Below, one piece after another: positions 1-11,248 of a stretch of 64,000 nucleotides of DNA (its first letter is position 1; the number at the start of each line of letters is the position of its first letter). The DNA comes from Isoetes taiwanensis (taxonomy: Eukaryota > Streptophyta > Lycopodiopsida > Isoetales > Isoetaceae): the NCBI GenBank assembly GCA_021234155.1, contig JAJEKV010000031.1, forward strand, positions 1,977,614-2,041,613, read 5' to 3'. A program made the position numbers and the translations under genes. The notes below the pieces were generated by a model. The model ran no database searches. It was not told the origin of the DNA and saw nothing but the letters and a program-made list of their open reading frames with translations.

Positions 1-504
1 GTCAAAGAAACGTATTGTGTTGCTTATCTCGACTTAAAGGAATGCATGACTAGTTGTTTGCATAGCAACCCAACCAGGTTGAAAATACCGATTCACATTT
101 GTGCTTTTCAAAAGTGTATACTTATACAACAGGTAGGATGTATCGATAGATATTGCAAATGACAGATATTGCAAATGACGGCATTTCTGTGGCAAGTAGC
201 ACAGATGAAGACCATGGCATAGCTGACAGATGACTTACACATAGCTGACTTTGGGAATTATAATGTATAGCATATGTACTGCCTTGCACCAAGCTCATGT
301 TGTCTTTGACTAATCGAACAAACAAATCCACAAAACAAGTTGATACCAATGATTTATATCTGTGAACACAAAGCAATGATTTCCTTCAACTTAATATATT
401 CGACAAAACCCATGCATCAAATATTTGTCTGACAACTCACAACAATTGGTTATCCAAGACACTATCTAAGACTCCAAAATGCAGCAACATTTAGCGTCTT
501 TTGT

Positions 505-580
505 TTTAATGCACTAGCATCCAGCGTCATTGTACTATTAAATTTAATGCACTAGCATCCAGCGTCATTGTACTATTAAA
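505..580. repeat. Tandem duplication, 38-bp unit, two copies
   Basis: A unit beginning TTTAATGCACTAGCATCCAG occurs at 505 and again at 543 with essentially no differences. It lies in otherwise featureless AT-rich sequence. Confidence 0.85.
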
Positions 581-1611
581 TTTTTGTCACATCCAATATC
601 ATTAGCCTTGCTTAATTTCACCAAAGACAACAATCTAATTTAAAGAACGTGGTAAAGCTTTAAAAAAAGAAGTGCACACTATGCAAACAAGGTGCCTTGC
701 TGAATACATTCCTTATAGGAACGCATAATCATTGATAAAAGGTTGTGGAGACCCAAGATTTTAACGTCACATTAGCGCCCAGACTCTGCTTGTCACATTA
801 GAAATTGTTGGATTGCAAAGAAAAGAAACTGTTAATTATCTCTAGATTAGGCTGTCGATTACTCCAAATCTATTAAACTGGCATAGTTCTAGCTTTGCTT
901 AAAACACTTCAAATAACCTTTGATTAGACTCTAAAATTCTTCATATCCCTTCGCTGCCAATTAGTTCAAATAGTGCTCCAAATCAGTGTTTTTCTTGGAT
1001 TTTAGCTTCCACGAACAAACAAATCCGGCGTTCAAATTATGCCAAGAACCATAATTTTTCACTTTCGATGTTTACGGTCAATGTGTCATTGAGTCGGTGA
1101 TTAAGAACTTTGCGGTAGCCCCCGTCCAAGATTTTGGGCATGCCCCGTTTATAAGCGTCTTGGTACCGTCGTAGTGTAATAGCAGAGTCTTTGTAGAGTC
1201 TTAAGGAACCTAGGGAAATCTTCATAGAAATATGGAGTTTATGGCATAGACACCATATACATCATGTGCCTTCAAGGAATCTTAAACTCGAAGCATTGCC
1301 AGGATCTTAAAAAGTGGAGAACATATTCTAGCATTGTTTTGTTGGGGATCTTAAGGAAATCTTGGTATATCATTCACATTGGGTGTGGCTTGCAATGAAT
1401 CTTTATATGATCTTGAGGAATACTCGCAATATCTTGGGGAATCTTGATAGATTCATGGAAAACCACGAAGAATCTTATAAAATCTTTTCAGAATATTGGG
1501 TAGTCTTAATTGAATGTTAGTATACTTAGAAATCTTATAGAAACTTAGCAAATCTATATTTCCCAACGTACGTACATTTCACTCCGTACACTCCCTCATA
1601 GTACAAATACT

Positions 1612-1613
<2 letters not shown>

Positions 1614-1646
<33 letters not shown>
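1614..1646. repeat. (TA)n microsatellite
   Basis: About 16 uninterrupted TA dinucleotides are visible directly. Confidence 0.95.
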
Positions 1647-1650
<4 letters not shown>

Positions 1651-2240
1651 CCAAAGAATCCAATTTGATCGAAACATGTACTATGCCTCTGTCAAAGATA
1701 CAATAAGTATGAATGCTGATTCATCTTTCTACCTTTCTAGCTCGTGCCCATATCCCCCTTCCTTTTTCTACAAACCATGTCTCTCTTCTTTACACATTAC
1801 TGATAGGACCTCCGGCCAGAATAGAAACCTTTTGCAAGCTAAGTTACCAAGAAGATAACCAGAAAGATCAAAAAATAGCTGGTGATACATTTCCTGGTGA
1901 CATTCGAGCCCATCGCCTCATTCGCGCCCATCGCCCATCGCCCATCCAACATCTATGTGATGAGACATGCCTGTAAAATAAGTTGTTTTCAAGATTGATT
2001 TCCATGTAGAGTCATATGCATAAGCTCTCACCATGTGCATGTAGGGCTTGATACTATTCAGTTAAGCCAATCAGTGATGTGAATTAGGATATTGCACAGT
2101 CTGCAAATAGTGGTCTGCAAAATGCTTATGTTGTCTGTTGTCAAACTGTAGGTCCATGACCAAGTTGAACAAATTGATGATAAGGGGGCCTCCAAAAGTA
2201 GGAAGAGACCTGTGGTCAAACTTGCATACAAGACCACTAG

Positions 2241-3863
2241 CACTCGCAGCTTGTCTTTGCAAAGAAGGCGATTGTTTTGAAAAACTTTATACCTCATAAC
2301 TACAAGGCCAGATGGCAAGCACAACAATTTAGGAATTGTCTTGCCACATTTCCTGAAGGTACAGTAGTCTCAGTGATCGACTTCGCTGAGAACTACACCT
2401 TTAAGATTCAACAAGAGATTCAGAGCTTGCATTGGAGGAACGACCAATGCAGTGTATTGGTCCACATCACCTACAGACATGCTCCTAGAGTTGATGCTAG
2501 TCCCGTGAATGAATCAGAAAGAAAGATAATAAATGAAACACATTTTTATATTAGTGACGATCGAGAACATGATGTATTGTTTGTGCAGCACTGTCTAGAC
2601 AAGCATGCTAAATTCCTTGAGAAGGAAGGTGCGCACATAAACGAGCACATCATTTGGTCTGACGGCTGCTCCAGTCAGTTCAAAGGGGCTAGACAATTCT
2701 TTTATCTTGGTAGGTCTTTCCAAGCAACAGGTGTTCCGATAAAGTGGAACTATTTTGGTTTCTATCATGGAAAAGGTATTTGTTCATTTAATATTTCTTA
2801 CTTCTGTTTTTTTTCAGCAAGATATGGTTATTAAAGACAGTGTTTGTGTGGGCCACAGGAGAACATGATGGAGCTGAAGCGGGCAATGACATTTGAAATG
2901 CTCAAAAGGGATTCTGTTCCATTGCGAAATGCTCATGATGCTGTAGTCTTTCTGAAGCAACACTAGTAATTGCCAACATTTAGAAGACAAGTCCATATTC
3001 ATGTATATTAATTCAGTCAAAGTATAAGCATTACTTTTGAACAATAGTATGCGCATTTGTGTTGAGAAATTATGTAAGACATCCACTATGCTACTGCAGA
3101 TTCTTTTGGGAAATAAAAATTGGACGAGGTGGATAGGAGTCAGAGATTTGACTGCGAAACCTTAAAAGGCTCGAGCAAGTTTCATGCCATTCGACTAGTG
3201 CAGAGATTAGACCCTAGCCAAGTTGCCCACATGATTTTTTCTTGCTTTTGTCATGCTTGTTGGAAGGGAAAGTATAGTAGTTGCATGAATAGGTCTCGAA
3301 TTGGGACATGGCAGTACTCTGAGCTCAATCCTAGTGTGCTAGATTTAGCAGAATTGGTGGATGGCCCTGTTTTTGAGGGTGATGCAGATTGGAAGTCAGA
3401 TATTATTGATATTGGCGATAATTTTGCTGTAGTAGCAGAATTTGGAAACAAAGAAAATGCTGATTTTTACTTGCTTAGATGCACGAAAAGTAAACATGTA
3501 GTGGAGAAAGCATTTAAGGATCCTTGGAGCCAACATTTTGCCAGAAAGGAAGTTGTCTTAACAGGTACTTGGTATGAAAATCTTGGCAATGGGATGTTCG
3601 AGTTGTTAAGAAGAAAACCAGATGCCAATGTATACAGCCACTTGGTCACAGCATGCAATTTTGAGTTGATCCACAAAGGTGGTGACATGTACTATTTGAC
3701 AGAACACCTACATGAAATGATCATGGATAGTTTGCCTGACAAGTCTACAATAACAGTTGATGTTGCTGGAAGTTCTGGAAGCAGTGGTCAAGAACAGGAA
3801 GATGACATTGTGACTGCACCATGTAAGAAAATATCGAAGAGGTCAAAAAAATCTGCTCCTTGA
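2241..3863 (+). pseudogene. Decayed transposase-like gene (W-S-D-G-C-S-S-Q-F-K family)
   Basis: The first block (about 2241-2777) reads through a segment with KARWQAQQF, then VVSVIDFAENYTF, VHITYRH and the motif WSDGCSSQFKGARQFFYLG, ending HGKG at a plausible splice donor (GTATTT). Sequence resuming after an acceptor near 2860 reads EHDGA, then needs a frame change to continue as LKRAMTFEMLKRD and VVFLKQH before a stop. A third block (3120-3863) reads LDEVDRSQRFDCETLKG and runs to a lysine-rich tail; its join to the preceding F-F-W-E-I-K also needs a frame change. The three blocks fit one protein order, so I read this as one gene broken by at least two frameshifts. I recall similar large proteins as repeated, probably transposon-encoded families in ferns and some animals; exact superfamily assignment is not possible here. 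Confidence 0.6.
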
Positions 3864-4656
3864 TTCTGATTAAACAATAGTTGGTGTCAGTGATCATCCT
3901 TCTGCATAACTGAACAAAGCAAGCAGACCAAGGGCTTTGGAAATGATAATGAAAAAGAATAAAAGAATAAGACCAAGAGTTCATGTACAGCAGTAAGAAA
4001 TGATAATGAAAAGAATAAATTCTTTAATGTTGGTTAATTTTGAGTAAGTTATGTTCGATTAGCGGTAAGTTATGTTCGATTATATTCGATTGCATGGTTT
4101 AAGATTTGTACATGGTTTAAGATTTGCATAGTTTAAGATTTGCATGGCTTATGTATATTTGCATGGTTTAAGATTTGTCCACTTGCTGCATGTAGATGTT
4201 TGGTCACAAGACACGGTTCAGAACAATCGCTGCTTTTGTGTTGCTTCAATTACTAGTAGATTTTTTAGTAGATGGAACATGTTTTTTCTGCATGAGCATG
4301 AGACTACAACACAGATGGAACTTATACAAAACATTTAAGAAAACAGTTAAGAAAACAGTGAAGAAAAAAGTCAAGAAAACACTTAAGAAAACATTTAAGA
4401 AAACAGTTATATTAATACGTGTTTTGCTCATACAAAAAGCTCTGTTCATACATAAAAGCTCAGTTCAGCTTACAAAAAACACACTTTTGTAAGACTTTAG
4501 ATCTAGGAGCCCACTCCTTCGACATTATACATCCGATTTCTTATATTATCGAAACTGTAACCTATAAATATATAACTGGAACCTTTACATCCGAAACCTT
4601 TGGAACCTAGAAACTGTACAGCCAAAAACAGTTAGCAGATTTCGACACTTAAAGCT
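3864..4656. other. Intergenic stretch with short tandem repeats
   Basis: Between about 4090 and 4175 a unit containing GCATGGTTTAAGATTTG is repeated several times. From 4329 to 4408 there is a minisatellite. No gene is recognisable. Confidence 0.6.
4329..4408. repeat. Minisatellite, about 12-bp unit (AAGAAAACAGTT type)
   Basis: Six to seven imperfect copies of a unit AAGAAAACAGTT run through 4336-4408. They create an artefactual lysine/valine-rich ORF, which is not a gene. Confidence 0.85.
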
Positions 4657-4926
4657 TCAACAGTAATCGGGTGGAGGCATCTTCACAGCGACACGGAGGA
4701 GTAAACCATCAGCTTCTATAAACACCTGCAGAAGTCGCTCATCTCCCTCATTGACACGATCGACCCATTTCTGAACCTTGTCCGAAACTCTTGCACCCAT
4801 TTCCTGCATTCGGGTTACCTCCAGAGCCGAAAATTTGGCAACGAACATCATCTGCATGCCCGGATGGCTTGAAGAAGATGATTCCTCTGGCTTGGCCCTC
4901 CGGGCAGTGTATTTCAGTCTAGCCAT
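4657..4926 (-). CDS. Small 89-residue protein with a histone-H3-tail-like N-terminus
   Basis: An intact single-exon ORF whose first residues, MARLKYTARRAK, resemble the start of histone H3 (M-A-R-x-K-x-T-A-R). An acidic/serine stretch EESSSSS follows, then a predicted amphipathic region with VSDKVQKWVDRVNEGDERLL and a short C-terminus ending PPPDYC. No histone fold follows, and I do not recognise a family. The reading as a real gene rests on a clean promoter arrangement: on the - strand a TATATAA box (5022-5029) lies about 100 bases before the ATG, with repeated CATGCA elements upstream. The start chosen is the first ATG after the TATA box. Alternatives are an orphan lineage-specific gene or an ORF inside a transposon. 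Confidence 0.6.
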   Translation of the reverse strand: MARLKYTARRAKPEESSSSSHPGMQMMFVAKFSALEVTRMQEMGARVSDKVQKWVDRVNEGDERLLQVFIEADGLLLRVAVKMPPPDYC

Positions 4927-5020
4927 CTTAAGGGAAGATCAAACGCAATGAAGCAAGAAGATCAAATGTGAAGCGTAAGCGCTCGAAGCAAGAGTGAAGA
5001 TTCTTCACCTCCCGGCTGGT

Positions 5021-5106
5021 CTTATATAATCAGAGGTCCCATAATGTCCCTGCTGCATGCATAATTGGGGTCGAATCAACCATAATGTATTCCCTGCTGC
5101 ATGCAG
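5021..5106 (-). promoter_or_regulatory. TATA box and duplicated CATGCA-type elements upstream of the 89-residue ORF
   Basis: On the - strand ATTATATAAGACC lies at about 5017-5030. Further upstream the block CATAATGT..CCCTGCTGCATGCA appears twice on the + strand (about 5040-5062 and 5081-5106). CATGCA is the core of plant RY elements; that functional link is an inference. Confidence 0.5.
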
Positions 5107-5210
5107 AAATGGAGCTCGAAATCCGAGCCCCCAAGCCATGCAAAAAAAAAATGTCATTCTAAATTCCCCTCATTTGAAATAACATTCAGAATATGCTACT
5201 TTAATACCAT

Positions 5211-5329
5211 GCTAACATTTAGGTTTGCTAACATTTTAGGTTTGTTAACATTTAGGTTTGTTAACATTTAAATGGTTTGATAACATTTAAATGGTTTGTT
5301 AACATTTAAATGGTTTGTTAACATTTAAC
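5211..5329. repeat. Minisatellite with GTTTGTTAACATTTA-type units
   Basis: Six units of about 16-20 bases; the first ones carry TTTAGGTTTG and the later ones TTTAAATGGTTTG. Array ends at about 5329. Confidence 0.9.
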
Positions 5330-6186
5330 TTTCATACCATATGATATGAAAGGACCTTGCATACCATAAATCTCCCTGGAGCCATGGTGGTGTTTGAAAA
5401 GGTTAAACATAATATTATGTCAAAGTGTTATTTAACCAAAAATGTCAAAGTGTAGGACTTCATGTAGTCAAAAATGTCAAAGTGTAGTTATGTAGTTAGC
5501 TAGCCATGTAATTTGGATCACTTTGTATGTCTAGTTTATCCTCAACTTTGTATGTAAACTTGTATACAAACTTGTATGTTTGTGTGTTTATAACTTTGTA
5601 TATGTTTGTATGTTTGTGTGTTTATAACTTTGTATGTTTGTAGGACACTTGTGATCTTCAAGGTTTTTATACCATGCTCCAAATTTGTAACATTTGTGTA
5701 CATTTGTGTGACTTCAACTTTAATCATTCTCATCATTCTCACCCATGAAGCATGAAATCTCATTGCTGTAAAGAATCATAGAACTTCAGCAATCGCATTG
5801 AAGCCGAGATGAACAAAGACAGATCTAGAGTGTATTTGACAATTTAGTACCACATGTAGCAAATGCATGTGGTTGATTATAACAAATATGTGGTTAACAC
5901 ATGCAAAATATCTATAACATCTCAAAATCGTGCTCACTGGAGCAAATTATTAGTGATACCAACAGCATGAGACATAAGTATATATTCCAACAAATATGTT
6001 TCACATAGTGTAACCACACTAAAACATTGCCACACAAAAAACTTGAGAGAAGAACAAATGAGTCAGGTCAAAGTCTATCTGCCATGCAAGTGTGCTAATG
6101 AATTTGAGAACGTGTCCAAAACTGCCATCAGTGTAGCCATAAAATTTTCAACCTGTACTCTTGCACATCAAGTACCGGGTTCTGCT
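5330..6186. other. Intergenic stretch; duplicated TTTGTATG-rich block
   Basis: At about 5560-5640 the block TATGTTTGTGTGTTTATAACTTTGTAT is present twice (about 5575 and 5608). No coding potential is evident. Confidence 0.5.
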
Positions 6187-6490
6187 TCAAAGATGAAGAA
6201 CCTTGCCCTGTAGGACATTTATATCTTGTATGTTAGTACTTGACCACTTGTGTCCAACATGAAATTCACTGAAAAGATATGTTACCTGTTTCTTCAGCAG
6301 CCAGCCATCAAGCGTAAGGTCATCCTCAAGACTAACTTCTTCATCTTCTGAACATGCCTTTGTTGAGATGTCCTTGCAAATGGATTCATGAGCTGGAGCA
6401 GTGGATCCAAAATCAACATCACAATTGGCTGTCACGTTCTTACAAATTGTATCATTTGTACACATTTGAGCAAAACTATAGTCTGATACA
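6187..6490 (-). CDS. Possible 3' exon of the zinc-finger gene at 6654-7951
   Basis: On the - strand an acceptor-like TTGTATCAG precedes an open frame reading YSFAQMCTNDTICKN and then an acidic stretch CSEDEEVSLEDDLTLDGW. The frame meets a good donor (CAG|GTAACA) after LLKKQ at about 6290. The acidic content fits the preceding exon, but I could not build an in-frame junction with the upstream exon, so the link is tentative. Confidence 0.35.
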
Positions 6491-6653
6491 ATAAATCAAA
6501 TGGCCCTATCAGAATAGTTACTTACTTATTTTGCCAAGGGGAGAATTAGTTGGAGGCAAGTGAACATAATTACTCTGACTTGGCATCTGTGTCAGATCTG
6601 CAACATTATTTGCCGAATTTCAGAAATACAATCACAAAGAGAAAAAGAACACT

Positions 6654-7951
6654 TTACATTTTTCTAACAAAGATAGCAAGTCTACCTTTGTGTTCTGATT
6701 CAAGGGTGTTCTTCAATCTTTTGCCAGACTGGCTTTTAGTGGTTGCTACTGTACGTGGATCTGAATCTTTTGGTCCTCTCCCTTTAGGAATCATATTCCT
6801 CTCTAAAGTTGCATTGTTTGCACTCTCTTCAACATGTTTTACCTGTTTGACCTGGCTTTCTTCCTCCTCTTCCATGCAACTGTCATCATCACTCCCTCCA
6901 CCACTTTCATGGCAATACAAGCCTAGTTCTTGTAACAAAGCACTAGGAATAAGCATCTTGCATGCATCAACCATGCATTGACGGCTATGCGCTACAGTAT
7001 GAAAGCAACAAACATGGTAAGTGTGATTGCATGATAAACTAACAAAAAATTGATAATCTTGTCTGAAGGCCAGTCCACAAGCTTCACAACTATTTTGCAT
7101 GCCTACAGGCATCTTATAATTGCTCATGGTTGGCGTCAGCATTTTTCCTGCCTTATGTAGCTGCTGCAAACCAGTAATATGTTTGCTCTTACAACTCCAA
7201 AAACATAAAAGATCACTGATTTCTAGCAATTTATCTTTCAGAAAGTCAATCTCAGTCTTTATTGCCATATTTTTATCACCACCAAGATGTTCACGTACCT
7301 TTCGCATGGCATCAAAGATGCACTTCTCCTCCATCTTCAATGTATTGATTGCAATAGCAAAATCACCATCACCAGCAAAGGTGGCTTCTAAATCCAAGTA
7401 ATCTTTCTTCTTCTCTTCTGCCATAGCAGCTAAGGACTGTAACAGTTTATCAGAACTGGCCAAACTGCCTTCAATTCGGAGCAGTTCTTGCTCCTTCTCA
7501 CGTAATGTCTGCTCAATCTCATTTTCTTCATTAAGAAGACGCTTCATTTCACAACTATTGGTGGTAATGTTCCCCTCAAAGAGTCCACTGTTGGACCTCG
7601 TCTCCGTTTATTGATATCATTGGAGCACTTTAGGGACTCTGCTGCAAATTCTGCCCAATCTACCTTGTAAGCATTTGGAGCAGCCTGGGCGCGGAGGGTA
7701 TGAGACCATGCAAATGCTCGGGCAAACAATGTTCTAACTTCTGAATTCTTAAGGCCTCTCTGGTACACTCGAAAGATGAGATCATGCAATTCGTCTTCAA
7801 ATTGTGGCTGGATTTGAGAAACATGCAGTTTACCACCACGAAGATGGGACTTCCATACCATTTCCAATTCTTGTGGACTGACATCCTTCTTCTTGATCGT
7901 CCTAGCTTGGCGGCCATTGTTGGATAAACCCCTAAGGATGTGGAATTCCTC
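6654..7951 (-). pseudogene. Coiled-coil / RING-like zinc-finger protein, two overlapping frames
   Basis: The upstream frame (about 7951 down to 7544) reads EEFHILRGLSNNGRQART, then IKKKDVSPQELEMVW and a 100-residue helical-looking segment ending LPPIVVK and a stop. The downstream frame (7547-6654, 297 residues) overlaps that stop by four bases (ATGA). It begins MKRLLNEENEIEQTLREKEQ, a clear coiled coil, and then carries C-x2-C ... C-x-H-x2-H-x2-C ... C-x4-C (CEAC at residues about 150-153, CNHTYHVCCFH following), a RING-H2-like cross-brace pattern. The C-terminus is acidic (SDDDSCMEEEEES) then basic. One base out of frame between two parts that look like one protein suggests a frameshifted gene; an intron or true bicistronic mRNA is less likely. 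I do not recognise the family. Confidence 0.5.
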
Positions 7952-8859
7952 CTTGTTATTGGCAATAGGAAGTTGAAAAAAATGTCAAGCTAATAAGTAT
8001 GTGTATAGAGCCGCATGCATATTAGTTTTCTTGCCAAATAAGTACCTTTTCTCGTGACGTGAACATCTCACAATCTACAAGTTATGCTTTAGTGTTGTAC
8101 ATGTAGCAGCCTGAAATTTCCAAATGAACAACAACAATCTACCAAGCATAAAAAATTATCAGAAAAGACAGCAAAAAGTATTTGAGATTTATTTCATAAT
8201 AATTGTTACCTGGCTCCATGAAGAAATTAAGCCTTGCTTCGAAGAATCCGTTAACCTGCTTAAACAATTGGTTGCACAAAAATCTGAGACACCATTAAGA
8301 AGGAAAGTTTAATTGATAACCAAGTTAAATAGAGGCATCAAAATTTAATCCAAACATAGGTTTTAAAGCATGCAAATTGTAGAGGACATAGTAACATTCA
8401 CATTGATTAGTTCTAGAAATGCTGGGATTTTTTAGAAAAGAATCTATTCTGTGCAGATAATTTCACTTTACCTGAAATGCAGAGATAACATCAATTATAG
8501 CCTAAAATCCTGGCCTGAGAAAAAACCATGCATTAGACTTCCGAAACATATTTATATTCACAAGTTCTTCCTTCAACGATGCAGATTATGAAAGAATAGC
8601 AAAAATGAAACCGACTACATGTTACCTGGAGAGCTGCCTCAAGAAATCCGGTCTCTTCGAAATAGGTTCTCCCGCTCTCGAGCCTTCATGCCATTCTGTC
8701 CCTTCAAAAAAAAAGGGGGAGCCCTTCCGCCCGTCATCGAATTTCTTTGCATAGGTCGAGACAAGCACAAAAAAAAAAGTGCTAAAAAGTGCTACAATTT
8801 CGTTTTTTTGCTTAGGTCTAGCATTTTTTCACCCCTCTGTGTAGCTTAATTTATATCTC
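7952..8859. other. Non-coding stretch between the two accessory genes
   Basis: Mostly AT-rich with short ORFs only. Around 8700-8830 there are A-runs and repeated AAAAAGTGCT words. No gene is recognisable. Confidence 0.5.
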
Positions 8860-9255
8860 TTCCTTTGTCTTCGAAGGAAAATAAAAATACTGATGGGCAA
8901 CAAGAAAAAGATGGGGAGGACGCTGAGCCTTTAGAAGATGAGCTAGACATAATTGGTCTGGATGAAGAGGTAGAACACATTTGAAGTTTTTTATTTCACA
9001 AAATTTCATTTTTCGTTTAAATCTTTTATTGTTGCTATGTAGTACAATGAAGAAGAGGCAAGCGAGAAGGAGACAAGTGGGTCATCTGATAGTGATGGCA
9101 GCACTAATTCATCAAGTGCGTCACATGAAAGCTACTCAAGTAGCGAACATGGATCTGAGGGATCGCGAGTAAAACAATCACCATTGAAAAAAAAGAAAAC
9201 ATGTCATGATATTGCTCGTGAAATATATCAGCGGCGTGGAGAACATGAGCCTTGA
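8860..9255 (+). CDS. C-terminal exons of an acidic, serine-rich protein
   Basis: Two exons with matching phase are visible. Exon A (about 8860-8970) reads SKENKNTDGQQEKDGEDAEP then LEDELDIIGLDEE and ends at GAG|GTAGAA. Exon B (9043-9255) starts after TATGTAG, reads YNEEEASEKETSGSSDSDGS, continues serine-rich, and closes with a basic motif SPLKKKKTCHDIAREIYQRRG and a stop. The intron is phase 0 and about 70 bases. The combination of acidic/serine tracts and a KKKK motif suggests a nuclear protein, but the family is unknown and no upstream exons were found, so this may be a gene fragment. Confidence 0.45.
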
Positions 9256-10180
9256 GCCGTCTATGTCAAATGAAGCCGATAACTCTTTAGCATATTTTAT
9301 TTTAGTTTGATGAACTACGTACTTTCAATCTTCTATGTTTGTTTGCAAAATGTTTGTTCGGGAATTTGAATATCAATATAAAGTTTTATTGGATACATAA
9401 ATCCACTTGGAATGCTTTAATATGGTTTGAGTTTTTAGATATGAAGCAAAATATTAATAAATGGCAAAGCTCATAAATTAATTAAAAAATCAAAATAAAT
9501 AAAAATAAAAATTTATACAAAAATAAAAAATAAAAATGAAATAGAAAATAAAAATACAAAAAGAAAAATAAAAAATACAAATTAAATAATTAAAAATACA
9601 AAAGGAAAATTGGAAAAGAATTGCAAAATGTTATTAGAGGTGACACTATTGGAGCACCTAAAATGCTATTAGAGGTGATACTATTGGACCACTATAAAGG
9701 TTTCTAATATGACTATAAATATGACACTATCAGATGCTAGTTATGACCTTAGAAGTGATGTAAATTGTGTTACTATGTTTGATACTATTTGATATACTCT
9801 ATGACCCTATACATGATATTATATTTGACATAGTTATGACTTTAGGAATGATGTTAATTGTGATACTATGTTCAATACTAGTTGGTATATTCTCTGACCA
9901 TATATATGGTATGATATTTGACACTATTAATGTTGTACTTTCTGTCTCTTTAAGTGATATTATATCTGGCACTGTTGATGACAATATGGTTGATACTAGC
10001 CATGGTACAAATGTTGACATAATGGATGATGTTAATTATAACATTAAGTTGGTATTAATGATGATATAAGTGATGCTATAGGTGATACTATTATGTCAAG
10101 GTGGATAACACAATCAATGACACTAATTTCGACGCTACAATTGATGTTAACAATGACGATATCACTGATGATATCTCATC
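9256..10180. other. AT-rich spacer with cryptic GATACTAT/TGATATTAT repeats
   Basis: 9480-9610 is A-rich simple sequence (AAAATAAAAAT words). From about 9640 to 10180 words such as GACACTAT, GATACTAT, GATGTTAAT and GATATTAT recur at irregular spacing; the 100-codon ORF there (9767-10069) is a by-product of the repetition. Confidence 0.6.
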
Positions 10181-10501
10181 AACGGGTTTAGTCATTCATT
10201 GTATCAGTTTTCTAAAAGTTTTCAATACATGATTATAAGTATACAAATGATGAAATTAATGACTAAAATTGCCCATTCTCTTGTAGTGCCTTCTGAGAGT
10301 AGCCTCGCATATGAGAAAGACGTGAGGGAATGTCTTCAATAAGTATTGATTGCGCGCTTGGCAAAGATGCTCGGCTTCCAACTAGAAGGTTGTAATCTTG
10401 CTTAAATCTTGTTGAAAAGCCTCTCAGAAACTCTGCAATCTCTTGCTGATCTTGTAAAACTCTGTTTTTCCCCTTGAAACGACTCCCCCATTTCTATTTT
10501 G

Positions 10502-10618
10502 TAGGGGAACGAAAACTGGTCCAGCATTCCCAGTTTGCCGGTGACCCGCTCCAGGCTACCGCCGGTCGCGGGACCCCACCGGCAAACTGGGAATGCTGCC
10601 CCAGTTTCCATTCCCCTA
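10502..10618. repeat. Foldback hairpin, about 42-bp arms and 33-bp loop
   Basis: The left arm (10502-10543) and the reverse complement of the right arm (10577-10618) both begin TAGGGGAA and end CAGCATTCCCAGTTTGCCGGTG (22 shared bases, last written in part). There are about four mismatches over 42 positions. The loop contains CCCGC and GCGGG that can pair further. The GC-rich hairpin stands out from AT-rich surroundings and resembles the core of a foldback/MITE element. Confidence 0.8.
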
Positions 10619-10689
10619 TACAATATGGTATTTAGGAACGACCTTTTGTATTTATAGACGGGGTGTTTTTCCAACATATGCTTCAGATG

Positions 10690-11248
10690 AGGTAGTATAG
10701 AACGTGGCAACTCGCTATGACGTGGAAGCCTACGTGGCTATCAAAGTTCTGGGCCACAGGACTATTATGCCCAGGGATAAACCTCTCTTCCAGAGCAAGG
10801 AACGGAAGGAGGGAGCCATCCGCATTTCCGTGAGGTAAGTGCTTCACTTCGTTCTACAGTTCTCAACATATGGCTCTGTAAAAGGAATGTGGCTTATGCA
10901 TGTGCTTATTCTGTGGTTCTCATTTTGGGGAATGGAAGATATGTGCTTCACAATTGTACTACTATTAATATAGCCATGGTCCTGTAAAGCTTTTTCTATG
11001 TATTGTAAAGCTTTGTCTATGTATAGTTTCAAACACTTACGCGTAATAACATGTAAAGCTTTTTCTAATCCTGAGAGAATGACCAATATACATGCCACAA
11101 ACAAGTCCATTCATTCAGGTCATTACTTGGTGTTCAAATTCCCTCATTGAAGATATGCACTTAAAGTAAAGAGGAATTAAAATCGTATACTTAATTTTAA
11201 TTTCTACAACTAAATTTGATGTTCTTCCAATCCTACTTTACTGCAGAT
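10690..11248 (+). promoter_or_regulatory. Probable 5' leader exon and intron of the bS16 gene
   Basis: A stretch ending CCGTGAG carries a consensus donor GTAAGT at 10835-10840. The nearest good acceptor (TTTACTGCAG, ending 11246) lies two bases before the bS16 start codon. This implies a spliced 5' UTR with an intron of about 412 bases. The transcription start is not visible. Confidence 0.55.

Larger units (their letters stand above)
1..2240. other. Intergenic AT-rich stretch without a recognisable gene
   Basis: Only short ORFs of 60-90 codons are present and none resembles a protein I know. From about 1260 to 1560 the words ATCTTA, GGAATCTT and AAATCTT recur many times without a fixed period, which looks like cryptic simple sequence. 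A (TA)n run follows at about 1614-1646. Confidence 0.6.

Noticed and set aside
4196-4492. Lysine-rich ORF KKTVKKTVKKKVKK
   Set aside because: It is the translation of the 12-base minisatellite.
4657-4926. A histone H3 gene
   Set aside because: Only the first residues resemble H3; length and remaining sequence do not.
9767-10069. 100-codon hydrophobic ORF
   Set aside because: It comes from cryptic GATATTAT-like repetition, with no promoter or domain.
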